From Tausonia pullulans (Eukaryota > Basidiomycota > Tremellomycetes > Cystofilobasidiales > Mrakiaceae), in the NCBI GenBank assembly GCA_951802195.1, contig OX637631.1, forward strand, positions 1,016,368 through 1,080,367: DNA of 64,000 nt, given 5' to 3'. The position numbers and the translations under genes are program-made. Of this stretch, positions 34,246-45,666 are shown piece after piece. The notes beneath the pieces were generated by a model. That model saw only the letters and a program-made list of their open reading frames with translations, searched no databases and was not told the DNA's origin. Each line of letters starts with the position of its first letter. Position 1 is the stretch's first letter.

Positions 34246-35304
34246 CTAGAAATATCCTTCACACAAGTCCATCACCTCCCTCACGCTTTTTGCCGACCTG
34301 GCCAACGCCGCCTGCTCATGATCCTCCAGTGCAAACGGCAAAGTCGACACAATGCCCTTGCGACCGAGGACGGCGGGTATGCTAAGGCAGCACTGGAGGT
34401 CCTCCTGCCAATGGCTAACGGGCAGGACATGGCGTTGATCGAAGATGATGCTCTCGCACATCATAGTGGTGGCTGCTGCGACGCCGAACGAGGTGAACCC
34501 CTTGGCGGTGATGATGGATGCAGCCTTGTCGCGGGTGGTGTCGGCGAGAGAGGCGAGCTCGGAGGCGGAGAGGGGTAGTATGCGGGAGAGGGGTTGGCCG
34601 CAAACGGTGGTAGCAGACCAAGCAACCTGGAAGAGGAAGGGGCAAGTTAGGGAAGGCCAAGCGTAGGGAGGCGACTATTGCTTACACATTGGGAGTCTCC
34701 ATGCTCGCCGATGATAGTGGCTTGAACGGAGCTGTCTGCGATCTGTGATCGAGGCGAGTTAGGTGGATGTTGGCGACACCGTTACGAACGAGGTACACAG
34801 CCACGACGCTCACGACAAACCCACCTTCAACTTGTCTGCCAACGCCCTTGTCAACCTGACTGAATCCAGCAGAGTGCCTGACCCCAATACCTGCTCCTGC
34901 GGCAGCCCAGACATCTTCTGTGCCATGGCCGTCAACACATCCACCGGGTTGGCGACCAGCAACAACACGGCGTCCTGACGCAGCGGCCTCATCCCATCCA
35001 GAACCGACTTGAGGACATTGAAGTTGCGATCGATGAGGTCAAGCCGCGTGTCTCCCGGTCGCTGCTTCGCACCAGCAGTGATGATGGTAATCTCGGCAGC
35101 GCGTGCGTCCTCAAGGGTACCTTGGCGCACGCGGACGTTGGCGAGGAAGGTGCCGTCCGAGAGGTCTTGTACCTGTGCGCGGCAGAGCGTAGTGTCGATG
35201 TCGACGAGGATGAGGTCTCCGACGACTCGGCGAAGGAGGAGGGTGTGGGCGATGGTTGATCCGACGGACCCTGCACCAATGATGGCTATAGTGTGTGCGG
35301 ACAT
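34246..35304 (-). CDS. NAD-dependent L-lactate dehydrogenase
   Basis: Reduces pyruvate to L-lactate with NADH, presumably cytosolic. Minus-strand exons 35304-34825, 34742-34686, 34626-34246, all phase 0; 305 aa, close to the 310-330 of the family. Seen: Rossmann loop GAGSVGS (10-16), acid at D35, substrate loop AGAKQRPGDTR with Gln81 (a lactate-type residue; malate dehydrogenases have Arg there) and Arg87, GSGTLLDSVR with Asp147 and Arg150, and catalytic His174 in GEHGDS. A longer start at 35331 (MFSNIIHAI) is possible; 35304 was chosen because the fold begins right after it. The protein looks bacterial-type; only two introns, fewer than the neighbours. See findings on origin. Confidence 0.9.
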
Positions 35305-35820
35305 GATGGCATGGATGATGTTGGAGAACACTAGGTCGTTATCAGGCTGATTGGATGCCAGTTAATTGTATGTCACGCGGCCAAGTCAAAGCGGAAGCAT
35401 TTACGTTAGATTGGATGCCGCAAGGCGATTCAAGTTCATATCGTACACGTCATCGAACAGAGCAAACCAAGCAGCTAACAAAGCATCTATCAGAAGGTAG
35501 AAAACGGAGACGCTCTGCTAGTTGGGTCTGCAACGAAACCATTTTCTTGCTGCGTTCCCCAATACATTGACACAGCAAGGAGGGATGACAGAGGAAGGTG
35601 ATGGACAGGATTGACGGGTCGTGACAGACCTTCTAGCCGAATCATTGCCAGAGCTGCACCGACAGCCGAGGCGTTAGAGTTAGGGTTAGAGTGCACAAGC
35701 CTCTCGACCTCCCGCCGACCCTCGCCACCAGCCAGCTTGCAGTCCAGGTCGCTCTACTTCCCTCTATATCCGACTGTTGACCAACCTTTCTCCTCCCTTT
35801 ACGCCATTTCCCGGGGCGGA

Positions 35821-36108
35821 ATGCCTTCGCTTGTCACTCCTCCCCGACCATGCTTCCACCACTCCCCGCCCACCGGTGCCGCGCCTGTCGCTCTGCCCCC
35901 TGCCCCTTACGCAAAGCCGGACCGACGGCGGCATACACTCCTCCCGTCGGTCTTTGCTCCGGCCCCCAGCCAAGCTTGGTTCTCTGGTTCCACGCCGCCA
36001 GAACCGCAGCAGCAGCAGCGTCGCGGAACCACAGCCTTTTCCGGCAAGACCGTTGAACCGCGAGCAATGGCAGTCGTCGACAGCAGCAGCCCGGCAGCAG
36101 TGCTCTGA
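35821..36108 (+). CDS. Doubtful small hypothetical protein
   Basis: Frame of 95 aa starting MPSLVTPPRPCFHHS, Pro/Ala/Ser-rich with a short Q run, no recognisable domain. The opposite strand is also open. Kept only as a candidate. Confidence 0.2.
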   Translation: MPSLVTPPRPCFHHSPPTGAAPVALPPAPYAKPDRRRHTLLPSVFAPAPSQAWFSGSTPPEPQQQQRRGTTAFSGKTVEPRAMAVVDSSSPAAVL

Positions 36109-36984
36109 GATCTCGAGGTCGCGATTTACGGGGACCATGCCGCTCGGGCGAAGTCTCACCAGAAGCTTTATAAGAGTTTTTTTTTCCCCTTTATATCTAC
36201 ATATGCACCCTGTTCGCTATGTAGGATGCTCTTCTCTTCGTACGAAAGCCCCATCCCTTGTCTGTCCGTCCTCTCTGTGCTTATTTGTTTACGTACACCC
36301 TTGTAGCCATGATCTCTGTCCCGCCCGCTTCTCATGTATCTATTGAACCTAAGCAATACATATCACAAGAAAGAGCTACGAATGCGTCAACAAATAAAAA
36401 GGAAACAGCAAAAGAGACCAGACGCAGAATCTACTGGAGAAAGAGCGAGAAACAGGCAAGCGCATAAGAGGGAACCTCTCCAGACAACACTTCCGCCCCT
36501 ACGAACATGTTCTAAACTTGTTGTGCCTAAGCCCTGGTCGCGGGGTAGGTCGCTGTAGCTCGGTCGTCGCTCATCGCACGATTGTACTCGAGGAGGAGAA
36601 GCAGCATCTGTGTGTAGGGGAGAGGAGGCCCGGGGAAGATTCGTGAACACATTCTAGTCAGGCGCGGGGAAGAGCAGGGGACAGAAGGAAAAGGTAAAGC
36701 GACTCACGTAGCCCTGAATGTCCTCCCACTTCCATCGTTCGAAAGCAGACTGCCGGCCGTTGGTACCGATCTTTCGGCGAGATCCGGACTTCCAGACAAA
36801 TAAGGCTCGCCCATGCCGACAAAGAAGGCCATCACATGGTCTTGAGAGGCTGAATTTTGAGCGAAAGAGCGAAGGAGAGGAGCGAGAAGGACGTCAGGGG
36901 GTGGACAAAAAAGAGATCGGAGTAGTCAACCTGGATCGGGACATATACCGTCTATTTCAGAATGACGCTGAGGAAGGCGAGCGG

Positions 36985-37422
36985 TGTTGGAATTGGCCCA
37001 AGGGTCAAGGGCAAAGGAGGATGGGTGAGGAGGGGAGCGTTGGTGACTGAGTGGACTGAGAGTTGAAGCGGGTGATGGAATGAAAATTACAGGGGGTAGA
37101 GGAGACGCAGGCTCGCTTCAAGGTCTTGGGCAGATTGTCGGGTCCAAATGATAGTCAGGGTACAGTACAAATCTACGGTGAGCTGAGCGTTTTATGGACG
37201 AGGGTTAACACAAGGGAGGGGATGAGAAGGGTGAGAACGCAAAGAGTGTAGCGCAGATGACGAATAAAAAGAGAGGAAGGATTAATGACACAAGGAGCGT
37301 GAGCCAATGTGGCGGAAGAATGGTCAAAGATGGGGGATTGCAGAGCAAGCAAGTAGAAGGCTAAACCGGCACAGAGGCAGCCAGGCGCAAAACCAAGTTG
37401 TCAAGTTTGCGAGATCCTGAGA
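36985..37422 (+). mobile_element. Solo LTR, diverged copy
   Basis: Starts TGTTGGAATTGGCCC and ends GAGATCCTGAGA; clearly the same family as the other TGTTAGGATTGG...GATCCTGACA elements, with many substitutions. No internal retrotransposon genes next to it. Confidence 0.8.
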
Positions 37423-37752
37423 CGTCGACGAGTTCGTGACTTTGTAGGTCGAATCAATGCCTTTGAGATTTGCTAGCCAACCTCTCGCTTAGTAATTCTT
37501 CCGACCGTAGCACCACCTCCGCTTAAAACATATCACCCACCCCTCGTCTGCAGAACGCACTTGTTCCACAACCACGTCGCATCCCGACCCAAAGAAGATC
37601 AACTGGATTCCTGTTCGAGAGGGACGCCTTATGAACTTCACTTCCACCAACGCCAGCACTCCTGCTTGAACCTCCTCTGGTCGACCCTCGTCGCTTGGTC
37701 CCAGTAAGAGTGAGGCGGTGACAGGAGAACTCACAGTTTCAGCCGTCACCCG

Positions 37753-38965
37753 TCAAATCAGAGCACCGTCTACGAAGATCTGCCCCGACCCGACCCCGTA
37801 CACTTGCTCGAACTCATCGACGTCCTCGGCGCTCACTCTGCTGCCCCCGCACGCGATGATTACAACATTCATACGCCGTTGCGCCTGGCCTAAGAAGAGC
37901 TTTGTACGCGCGATAAGGTCGAGAATGGCCGGCTGGTATGCCGGAATCAAGGCCGCGCCGCAACCGAGTTCGATGAGGGTATCGTCCAGCGAGTCTCGTC
38001 GGTACTGCCACGAGGCCGCTCCCGCGTAGGCATCCGGAGCGCGAACAGCCGTCAGGAAGGGACTTGTCTTCCCCGTCGCGCCCTTCGACGCCCCCTGAAT
38101 CGAGCCTGTTGCGCCGTATGCGCGAGCGTCCTGAACCGCACTGGGAGAACACGCCTTTGCCGCAAGGCTCATCGCCTTTGAATGAGCGTCTTCGAGCGTG
38201 ACGAACTGATCCTCCGTCTCGAGGCTGCGGGCGAATGAGTCGGCGCCGACGGTGCACATTCCAAGGACGTGAGTGGGGGTCGACTTCGTCCGCGCCGCCC
38301 AATCAGTGAGACCTAGCATGAGTCCTCGGATGAGGCCACCGCCACCCACCGAGCAGCAGAGGACGTCCGGCGAGGAAGCGTCGTCGAGACCGGCGTCGCG
38401 GACAGTATCGGGGAACTGGGACATGATCTCCTCGACAAGACTCGAGTGTCCACGCACGACGTCGTCGCCCTCGAACGGGTGAATATAGACCGCGATGGGT
38501 TCCGTCGCGACTAGTGCGGAGGCAGCGGCGTTGCAGGCTTCCCAACCTCCCGCTGTTGGCCGAACGTCCGCTCCGAGACCTTTCAGGCGCTCGATGATGG
38601 ATAGCTCCGTCGTAAGGTGCACGAACACCGTCGCCTTAACCTTCAAGCGACTCGCAGCTGCGGCAGCTGCGAGCCCTGCGTTGCCGCCTGTCCGATACCA
38701 CAAATGAGAGGTTTCGTCAGTCACACACCCTCAGTCACACCCCGGACCTTGGCGGCGTACCGGATGCACAGACGATATGCAGACCGTCACCGAGTCGCTT
38801 ATGAGCCATCAAGCATGCTCGACCGATCCCCCGTATTTTGAACGAGCCGGACAGCTGCTGGGTCTCGAGCTTGAGGAAGACGTTGTGACCTGAACCAGAG
38901 AGGAATGGAGCGTAGACTAGAGGTGTACGGACGTGCAGCGGAACGGGAAAAGGGAGGACCGTCAT
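37753..38965 (-). CDS. L-serine/threonine dehydratase (PLP, Cha1-like)
   Basis: PLP enzyme deaminating L-serine to pyruvate and ammonia (and threonine to 2-oxobutyrate), fold type II. Minus-strand exons 38965-38761 and 38687-37753; 379 aa. The Schiff-base lysine is Lys43 in SGSFKIRG; SGGNAGLA is the substrate/PLP loop rebuilt across the intron; VGGGGLIRG is the phosphate-binding glycine loop; IACGGSRVS near the C-terminus is also typical. Length fits catabolic serine dehydratases (Cha1, SDH) rather than threonine deaminase with ACT domains. Start 38965 was chosen because the fold begins at once; upstream in-frame ATGs add an unlikely leader. Pyruvate from it could feed the LDH 2.4 kb away. 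Confidence 0.88.
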
Positions 38966-40119
38966 CTTGCACGTAAATGTAAGTTGTGATGAAAGGATGA
39001 GCGGGAGACTAGTTGAGACGGTTAACGAGGTCCTGTCGATGACCGGGGGTATCCGCTGGCGATAAGCAGTGAGCTGATAAGGTTGTCTGAGGCAAGCACC
39101 GGTCAAATCCGCGAGATTCTGGCGACCCAGGACCAAGCTGAGCCCACGCAAGGGCAGCATCCGATGGATAGAGAACTCCAATCTATTCTATTCGCCTTCA
39201 CGAAGGGTAGCAGACAGATTGAGGATGGCGCGCCTCCGAGCCGGAGCAACATCAGCAGCCCATCGGGCCCTCTTGAGTACTCCTCGGCAATTTCTTTACC
39301 TAAGCACGGCTTGACTATCTGGCTGCCTTCGTTGAGTCAGGCGCTTCCTCGGCGGTCTTTTAAGGTCGCACCCCTCGAAATTGAGAGGATGTCCCTCAAC
39401 AGTCCTGCAAGTGGACATGCGTCGGCTACAGCTATTCCCACAAAGTACTCGGTCCTCCGGTCGCGCCTGAACCACTTGCATCTTAACTGAATTCCATTCA
39501 GAATCACGAACTGAAAGAGATAGTTGAGATCCTCGACGGAAACCTCCGTCTTCTGAGCAAGGTGAGCACCATGTCTTCCGTCGAAACATCAGTGCGTGCA
39601 AGACATTCAGTGACGACCACTGGTCAATATATAGTATATATAGCAAGCGATCAACAATCCTATGGCAGCCGTCGGTCAGTTGATCATGCATCAATCGCGC
39701 GGCACCTTCCGGCGAGTGTAGAACCTGCCCTTTCCCATCACCTCCCCTCGTCGCTCATTCCTCAAACATTGCCAGAACATCAAGCACCCATTAATAGATC
39801 TCTTTGTCTTCGGGAACCGCCCCATTCGTCATCTCGCCATCATCTCCATTGCCTCTCAACATGTCTCTCGTGTCTGAGGAGCACACCGCCGAAATTAATA
39901 CCTCCCTTAACCTGGATGTCTCTTCGTTTATTGTTCTGCAGCCTTTCCATGCCCGATGAACTTGTTCATTCATCCTTTCCTGGCACCGTCGCTCGCAAGG
40001 GTAAGCTGAGTCGATGAACGTTGATGGATATGTATACGCACCAGGTGTCCAGATGTGTTGATTTTGTCCTTTCGCCGCACTTACTCGCTCGCCTTTCAGA
40101 TCGGCCTCTCCTCGATCAT
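38966..40119. other. Intergenic region, possible gene debris
   Basis: No supported gene. Short frames near 39200-39560 (minus) look like protein debris but match no family I know. A TA-rich stretch (TATATAGTATATATAG) lies near 39630. Confidence 0.45.
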
Positions 40120-40640
40120 CTACTTCTCTTTCTCTCCCCTGAGGATCCAGTCAGATGCGGCTGCAAACAGCCCGACGACCGCACACAGGCCCGTGAAAAT
40201 GATGGTTGCCCCCCAACGCCCGTCCTCAAGCCCAGGCGCGCCCTTGGTGCCGGCGAAGGACCAGCCCGTTGAGGCAATGAGGAGAGATAAGGCGAGCGGA
40301 CTGGAGACGAGGTTGCCTGCTCCGCGGGTGACGACGAAGATGGAGAAGAGGAGAATCGTCCTGGACGGGTCTCTCTACGCGATCGCGGAGAAGCCCGACC
40401 AAAAAGCGCCGAAGCCTGAAAGTGAGCGCAAGAGACGCATGATTAGTACGTAAAAGCCGATGGTTTTGATCGAAAGTGAAAGGAGCCACTCGAAGAGATA
40501 GAGACATAGAGAATGGCGAAGACGATGACGGTCTAGTAGGACATGCAAAGTCCTAGAGGAAGAAGACAGGCAGAATAGATATCGACGAGACGATGACGAT
40601 GCCCATGTTCAAGTGCCTGTCCGAGACTACGAGCAATTAG
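40120..40640 (-). pseudogene. MFS monocarboxylate-type permease, decayed C-terminal part
   Basis: On the minus strand, the C-terminal third of a major facilitator can be read in pieces. The pieces are NMGIVIVSSISILPVFFL; then, after a frame change, VIVFAILYVSISSSGSF; then GFGAFWSGFSAIA, an in-frame TAG, and RDPSRTILLFSIFVVTRGAG to a stop at 40122-40120. The pattern FSAI-RDPSRT-LF-IF-TRGAGN is that of fungal monocarboxylate-permease-like MFS proteins. With at least one stop and one frameshift, and no N-terminal half found upstream, it is a pseudogene. Confidence 0.75.
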
Positions 40641-41063
40641 CCGTGTATCAGTAGGGGTCCTTCAAGGCTGGAGTGCGCTTCTCACAATGACTGAAGACCG
40701 GGTACCCGATGCCTACAGAATGGGGAAAGATTCGATCAGATGGCCTATAACCCTTTCTGCAGCGAACAAGCGAAGGACAACTTACCATTGTACGACAAGT
40801 TTGTGCATCCTTAACGGTTCAATTGACCGAAAGAAGCCGAGACAATCAAATAGCTTTCATACAGTCTTCTGGCACTGAGCAACAACGGCAGTATGTCGCG
40901 TACCGCCTGTCACTCAAATTGTTGCTGAAGATATCACTACTACGGTACCAAATATGATCTTTTCGGGGAGTTTAAATCGAAGATATGTGAAACGGAAGGA
41001 AGAAGACAGTACACGTTGCTAAGTTGGTTTTTGCAGCACCAAACAACGAGTGCTCGCTCGCAT

Positions 41064-41861
41064 GTTAGGATTGGCCAAAGGGTCGAAGGCAGAGAAGATT
41101 GGGCGCGGAGAGGAACGTTGGCGACGAAGTGTACTGAGAGCGGTGGCGGGTGATGAGATGGAACTGAAGTGGTGGAGGTGACACGGGCTCGCTTAAGGGT
41201 CTTGGGCAAGTTTGTCGGGTCCAAATGATAGTCAGAGTGCAGAACAAGGTCTACGATGAACTGAGCGTTTTATGGACCAGGGGTCAGAACAAGGGAGGGA
41301 GTGAGAAACGCGAGAACGCAAAGAGCGTAGGGCAGATGAAGAAATAAAGGAGGAGAAAGCGCAATGAGACAAGGAGCGTGAGCCAATGTGGCGAAAGAAT
41401 GGTCCAAGGTGTCAGGATCTTACGGGTTCACCACATAGGCTCCGCGTTTATAGGGCTGCAGAATCTCTCGGACCCGCCACCTCGGCTCTCGTTGGTGTAG
41501 CATCGCCCTTAATTGTTCGGCTTCCATATTCTTAGCCTCTCTTCAGCCACAGTGTCCCACACTCTTTGTTTTCTTGCCCGTAGCCCATAAGACGCTTAGT
41601 TCATCGTACCTTTTGTTCTGCACTCTGACTACTATTGGATCCGACGAACTTGCCCAAGACCTCGAAGCGAGCCTGTATCACTGCCATCACTTCAGTCTAC
41701 TACTCCCCCTACGCCCCCTACCCTCCGTTATCCTTAGCCCTAGACCCTTGGGGCCAATCCTAACACAAGGTGAGGAACGCGAAGCAAGCAAGGAGAAGGC
41801 AAGACAGGCACAGAGTTAGCCAGGCGCAGAACCAAAGTGGCAAGTCCGCGAGATCCTGACA
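41064..41861 (+). mobile_element. Solo LTR interrupted by a second LTR
   Basis: Starts TGTTAGGATTGGCC at 41064 and ends GATCCTGACA at 41861. Its sequence stops at 41409 and resumes at 41766; the gap is a reverse-orientation copy of the same LTR. Compare the uninterrupted copy at 45249-45666. Confidence 0.88.
41410..41765 (-). mobile_element. Nested solo LTR with 5-bp target duplication
   Basis: Reads TGTCAGGATCT...CCAATCCTAACA, i.e. the family in reverse. CAAGG on the left (41405-41409) is repeated on the right (41766-41770), a 5-bp target-site duplication as made by retroviral-type integrases. Confidence 0.88.
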
Positions 41862-42012
41862 AATGATCAAGGAGCAGAGCCAGTTGGAGCACATCATGGC
41901 TGTTCTGCGCCGCTTGGAGGAAAGTCAAGACTCACAAGCTCAGAATCTGCGTGTCAGGACCTTCCGGACCTCTCGGAGTTGCGGATCTTCCGGAGTTGCC
42001 ACCTCGGCCCAG

Positions 42013-42379
42013 TGTCAGGATCTCCCGAATCCCCCGGAATTACCATCTCGGTCCTGCGCTTGGCTAACTCGGCGTCTGCGTAACTTCTCCCGCGCTCACT
42101 CAGCATCTCCATTGCTTCGTTCCTTGATTTGTCTCATCAGTTACATATTCCTTGTTCTCGGGTCCTTCTCATCTCCCCCCTTTCTCTTGCCCCCATCCAT
42201 AAAACACGCAGTTCATCGTACCTTCTGTTTCACACTCTGAGTATCATTTGGATGCGACAAACTTGCCCAAGACCTTGAAGCGAGCTTGTGTCACAACCAC
42301 ACTTCCGCCCACTCCTCCACCCACGCCCCTCTCCTCACCCATCCCCCTGCAGCCCTTAACCCTTGGGCCAATCCTAACA
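42013..42379 (-). mobile_element. Solo LTR
   Basis: TGTCAGGATCTCCCG...CCAATCCTAACA, reverse orientation. A further partial end (TGTCAGGACC...) lies just before it at about 41950-42011. No clear target duplication. Confidence 0.82.
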
Positions 42380-42511
42380 TCGGGGTGTGTGCGCAACTCC
42401 TAGCAAGCACACACCCATTGCCCACACCCAGGAAGCGGTGAGACTGACGATCTCAGAACCAAGCCATCTATTCCCACCAATATATCTCAGCCTGCTACCA
42501 CTCCAGTCTAT

Positions 42512-44786
42512 TCAAAACTGCCCGACCTCCTTCCCATCACTCTTGGCAAGCTCCTCCTCGTCGGTGTCAAAGGTGTAGTCAATGCTCTTGCCGATCTCTT
42601 TCACGGTAAACCAGCCGACCAGGCTCGAGACGCCCCACAGGGCAAAGTCGATCGAGAGCGGGATCTTCTTTGAGAGCGTCTTTCGTGATGAGATGCCGAA
42701 CCCGCAGGCGGAGCCGGCGCTCTCGAGGCCGCGGAGGAAGCTTGACAAGCGCAAGAGCTCCTTGGGCTCGCGGGCCAGGGTCGAAATCAGCCAGTACAGC
42801 TCGTTTTGGACAAGCTGCGATGCACGAGAAGAGCAAAGTCAGTGGATTGTGTTCAACCCTTCAAGACAGAGTCAGGAGATGGGCTGACATAATAGGCGAC
42901 GTAGAAGATGAGGTAGCACGCGAAGGGAGCCCCGAAGCCGTTGCTGGCCCAGTCGTACTTGGGCGCGGTCTTGAGGCCGAGGTAGCGCAGCTGCAGGACG
43001 GTGAACCAGACCCAGACGCCACCGACGAGTGACATGATGAAGATGTAGGAGTATTTGGAGCGAACGTTCTTGCGGATGGTAGTCTGGTCAAGGAAGTAGC
43101 CGAGGATGGTGTTGGCCACGATCGACAGGATCGGGACCAGCAGCGCAGCGAGCGAGCGAGCGCGCTGTGAAAAGAGCCCAAACGAGGCGCGGATGAGCAA
43201 GGCTTGAAAATAAGGAGGCAAGAGAGAAATCACGCCGCTTACGACGGAAAAGTAGAGGCTGAGGAAGGTGCCCGCGTACGAGGCGGTCCACTGGGCGTAG
43301 AGGGACAAGGGGATCCTGCCAAGGTTGAAACCAGTGAGCCAAAGTCCTCAATTCCAAGCTGGCGGTGCATCGATAGCGCCGACATACAGGAAGGCGACCT
43401 CGGGGCGGGTGATGAGGGCCCACATCTCGCGCATCTCCTCGGCGAAGCCAATGTGGTTGGCCATCTGGACAGGGGTACAGTTCTTGCGGTGGACCTGCTC
43501 AGGATCTGACAAGGAGAGACGGGCATCAGCCTGTGCTCACACCGCGGTGGCCAGGGCGGAACAGACTCACTCGAGAGGAAGATGGCAACGAAAGGCGCGA
43601 ACGCTTGCAGGGCAATAAACACCACCTGCAAAAATTCCATGAGCTGCTCAACCAAGAATGGCAAGTATGCAGGGCGCGGACATCAGGCGGGGACGTACGT
43701 AGGTGCTGCTCCCGACTGAGCCGGTCGTGTTGGCCTTGGCGTTGATCCCGAGGAGAATGGCACCCCCAAGAATGGAACCAGCGTTGCGCCATCCGAGCCA
43801 GTAAGCCAGGTATTTTCCACGCTTGTCGGGCTCGGGGTATCCCTGTAGGCCGGGTGCGGATCAAAGGTCAGTCTGTCAAGAAGCCAGAGTAGGCCAGAGA
43901 GAAAGTGAGCCGACCTACCAGAATGATAGCGCCCTCGACTCCCCAGAACAGACCTGGATTGAGGCAAAGGTGTCCGCCAGCTCAGTACAACCGAGGAGTC
44001 GCAGCATCCGGGCCGGTCGGGACTGCTTACCGGCCGAAAGTCCGCAGGTGACGGCGCCGAAAAGGACAAGCCAGGTGGTGCCATGCAGCTTGTTCACGTA
44101 AAGTCCAGCAGCGCTGCCAGGCAAAGTATAGATGGGTCAGTAAGTACATTTTCTGACTAGATGAATGAGAGTTGACGTACTAAGGCGCGTAGCCGATGCA
44201 GCCGAGGAAGAGCGCCCAGCGGTAGCCAATCTTGTTGGTGATCGAACTCGCAAAGAAGCAAGTAACAACCATCAAACCTGGACAAGGTTCAAAGCACTAT
44301 GTCAGCTTCATCAGCCGAGTGGGCCATCCGGCTGACAAGCGTTGGCCGACTGACCAAAGACGATACTGTTGGCCGCGTTGACCAGGTAGGGCGACTGCGC
44401 TCCTCCGGCCTGCCAGCATTCGAGACCCATGCGCCTCAGCAACAAGCTCGTTGGACATTCAATTAAAGCTTTGAACTTACTCCGGTCGCGTTCATGGCAT
44501 TGAAGATTCCGGGCGAAAGGAAGGCACACGCGCCGACGATGGTCGCCTGGGAGAGCGGACATCCGAGGGGAGGGCACACGAAATCTGTCAGCAGAGCAGA
44601 CACCACGCAGAGCCAGGCAGAGAACTCTTTGCCATCCTGAATTCCACTCACCTGGACCAAGGTCCCCCTGTACACGGACTTGGCGCCGGTCGGGCCCTGC
44701 AAATGCGCATCCTGCGAGCTGAGGGCCTTCTCCTCAAGCGAGCGGTCCACGGACGAGGGGCCGGAGTTGGTGTGGGCAGCAGTCAT
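42512..44786 (-). CDS. UNC93-like major facilitator protein
   Basis: Multi-pass membrane protein of the fungal UNC93-like MFS group; substrate unknown. Eleven minus-strand exons: 44786-44652, 44546-44481, 44409-44355, 44277-44181, 44113-44031, 43953-43919, 43842-43699, 43625-43571, 43505-43388, 43315-42889, 42814-42512; 505 aa, about the usual length. A hydrophilic 40-residue N-terminus is followed by about 11-12 hydrophobic segments. Family-typical stretches: GACAFLSPGIFNAMNATG, NKIGYRWALFLGCIGY, LFWGVEGAIILGYPEPDKRG, YLAYWLGWRNAGSILGGAI, IPLSLYAQWTASYAGTF. The C-terminus is acidic (FDTDEEELAKSD). The donor before 43388 is GTATGT, not the GTCGGC a few bases on, which restores the frame into IPLSLYAQW. 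Confidence 0.88.
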
Positions 44787-45248
44787 CTTGAGCTAGCCGA
44801 AAAAAAGAGTGTGGTAATAGACTGGTGGACAGACAAGCCGCTGGACGCTTGATCAGTGCAGCCCTGTTCTTTTCTTTTCCTGGCTGAGGGCGCGTATGCA
44901 CACGCCACCTTCGAGGTAGAAGGCGTCGTTTGTGGGGTCGGGGATGGGGAGCGCAGCGCCCCACAAAGGAGCTCGATTATGCCTCCTGACGCCATTCGGG
45001 GCGGCCACGGCGGCGTCCCCTCATGCCTGGCCTGCTTGCCCGGCAGACAGGCAAAGAGCGGGTTCCGTCGGCACTTTGGCTTTCGACCTTTCTGCGCGAG
45101 GCAGCTGCTCACAGTGCTCATTCGGTCGACCTGAAATGGCAATATGCACATCGTTGAAAGAACTACTCAATTGTTGACCTACTTGTAGAGCTTCTCGGTC
45201 CAGCCGGGCACGAGCTGGGCGCCGTACTTATGTCCACCGGTGCATTGC
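44787..45248. other. Region upstream of UNC93 gene with truncated 3' exon
   Basis: On the minus strand, 45248 down to about 45120 reads CTGGHKYGAQLVPGW then TEKLYK, then a plausible intron and a short ending (STE, stop). It looks like the 3' end of an unidentified gene, cut off exactly at the LTR starting at 45249. Confidence 0.4.
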
Positions 45249-45666
45249 TGTTAGGATTGGCCCAAGGGTCGATGGCAGATAATGTTGTGCGAGGAGAGGG
45301 ACGTTGGTGACGAAGTGTACGGAGAGCGGAGGTGGGTGATGAGATGGAACTGAAGTGGCGGAGGTGACACGGGCTCGCTTAAGGGTCTTGGGCAAGTTTG
45401 TCGGGTCCAAATGATAGTCAGAGTGCAGAACAAGGTCTACGATGAACTGAGCGTTTTATGGACCAGGGGTCAGAACAAGGGAGGGAGTGAGAAACGCGAG
45501 AACGCAAAGAGCGTAGGGCAGATGAAGAAATAAAGGAGGAGAAAGCGCAATGAGACAAGGAGCGTGAGCCAATGTGGCGAAATAATGGTCCAAGATGAGG
45601 GAATGTGGAGCAAGCAAGGGAAAGGCAGGCGCAGAGCTGAGGTGGCAAGTCCGCGAGATCCTGACA
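45249..45666 (+). mobile_element. Solo LTR, best-preserved copy
   Basis: 418 bp from TGTTAGGATTGGCCC to GATCCTGACA; TG...CA ends with near-complementary 9-bp termini. No target duplication, consistent with its lying at a rearrangement breakpoint: gene debris on one side and the inverted duplication on the other. Confidence 0.88.

Larger units (their letters stand above)
35305..37752. other. Sparse region between LDH and serine dehydratase
   Basis: No firm gene. It holds one doubtful small frame (35821-36108) and a solo LTR (36985-37422). A minus-strand stretch at about 36500-36830 reads like two joined exons (SRRKIGTNGRQSAFERWKWE then a splice) and may be a gene remnant cut off near the LTR. 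Confidence 0.5.

Noticed and set aside
35671-35692. TTAGAGTTAGGGTTAGAG, telomere-like
   Set aside because: One perfect TTAGGG with degenerate neighbours; too short to be more than chance.
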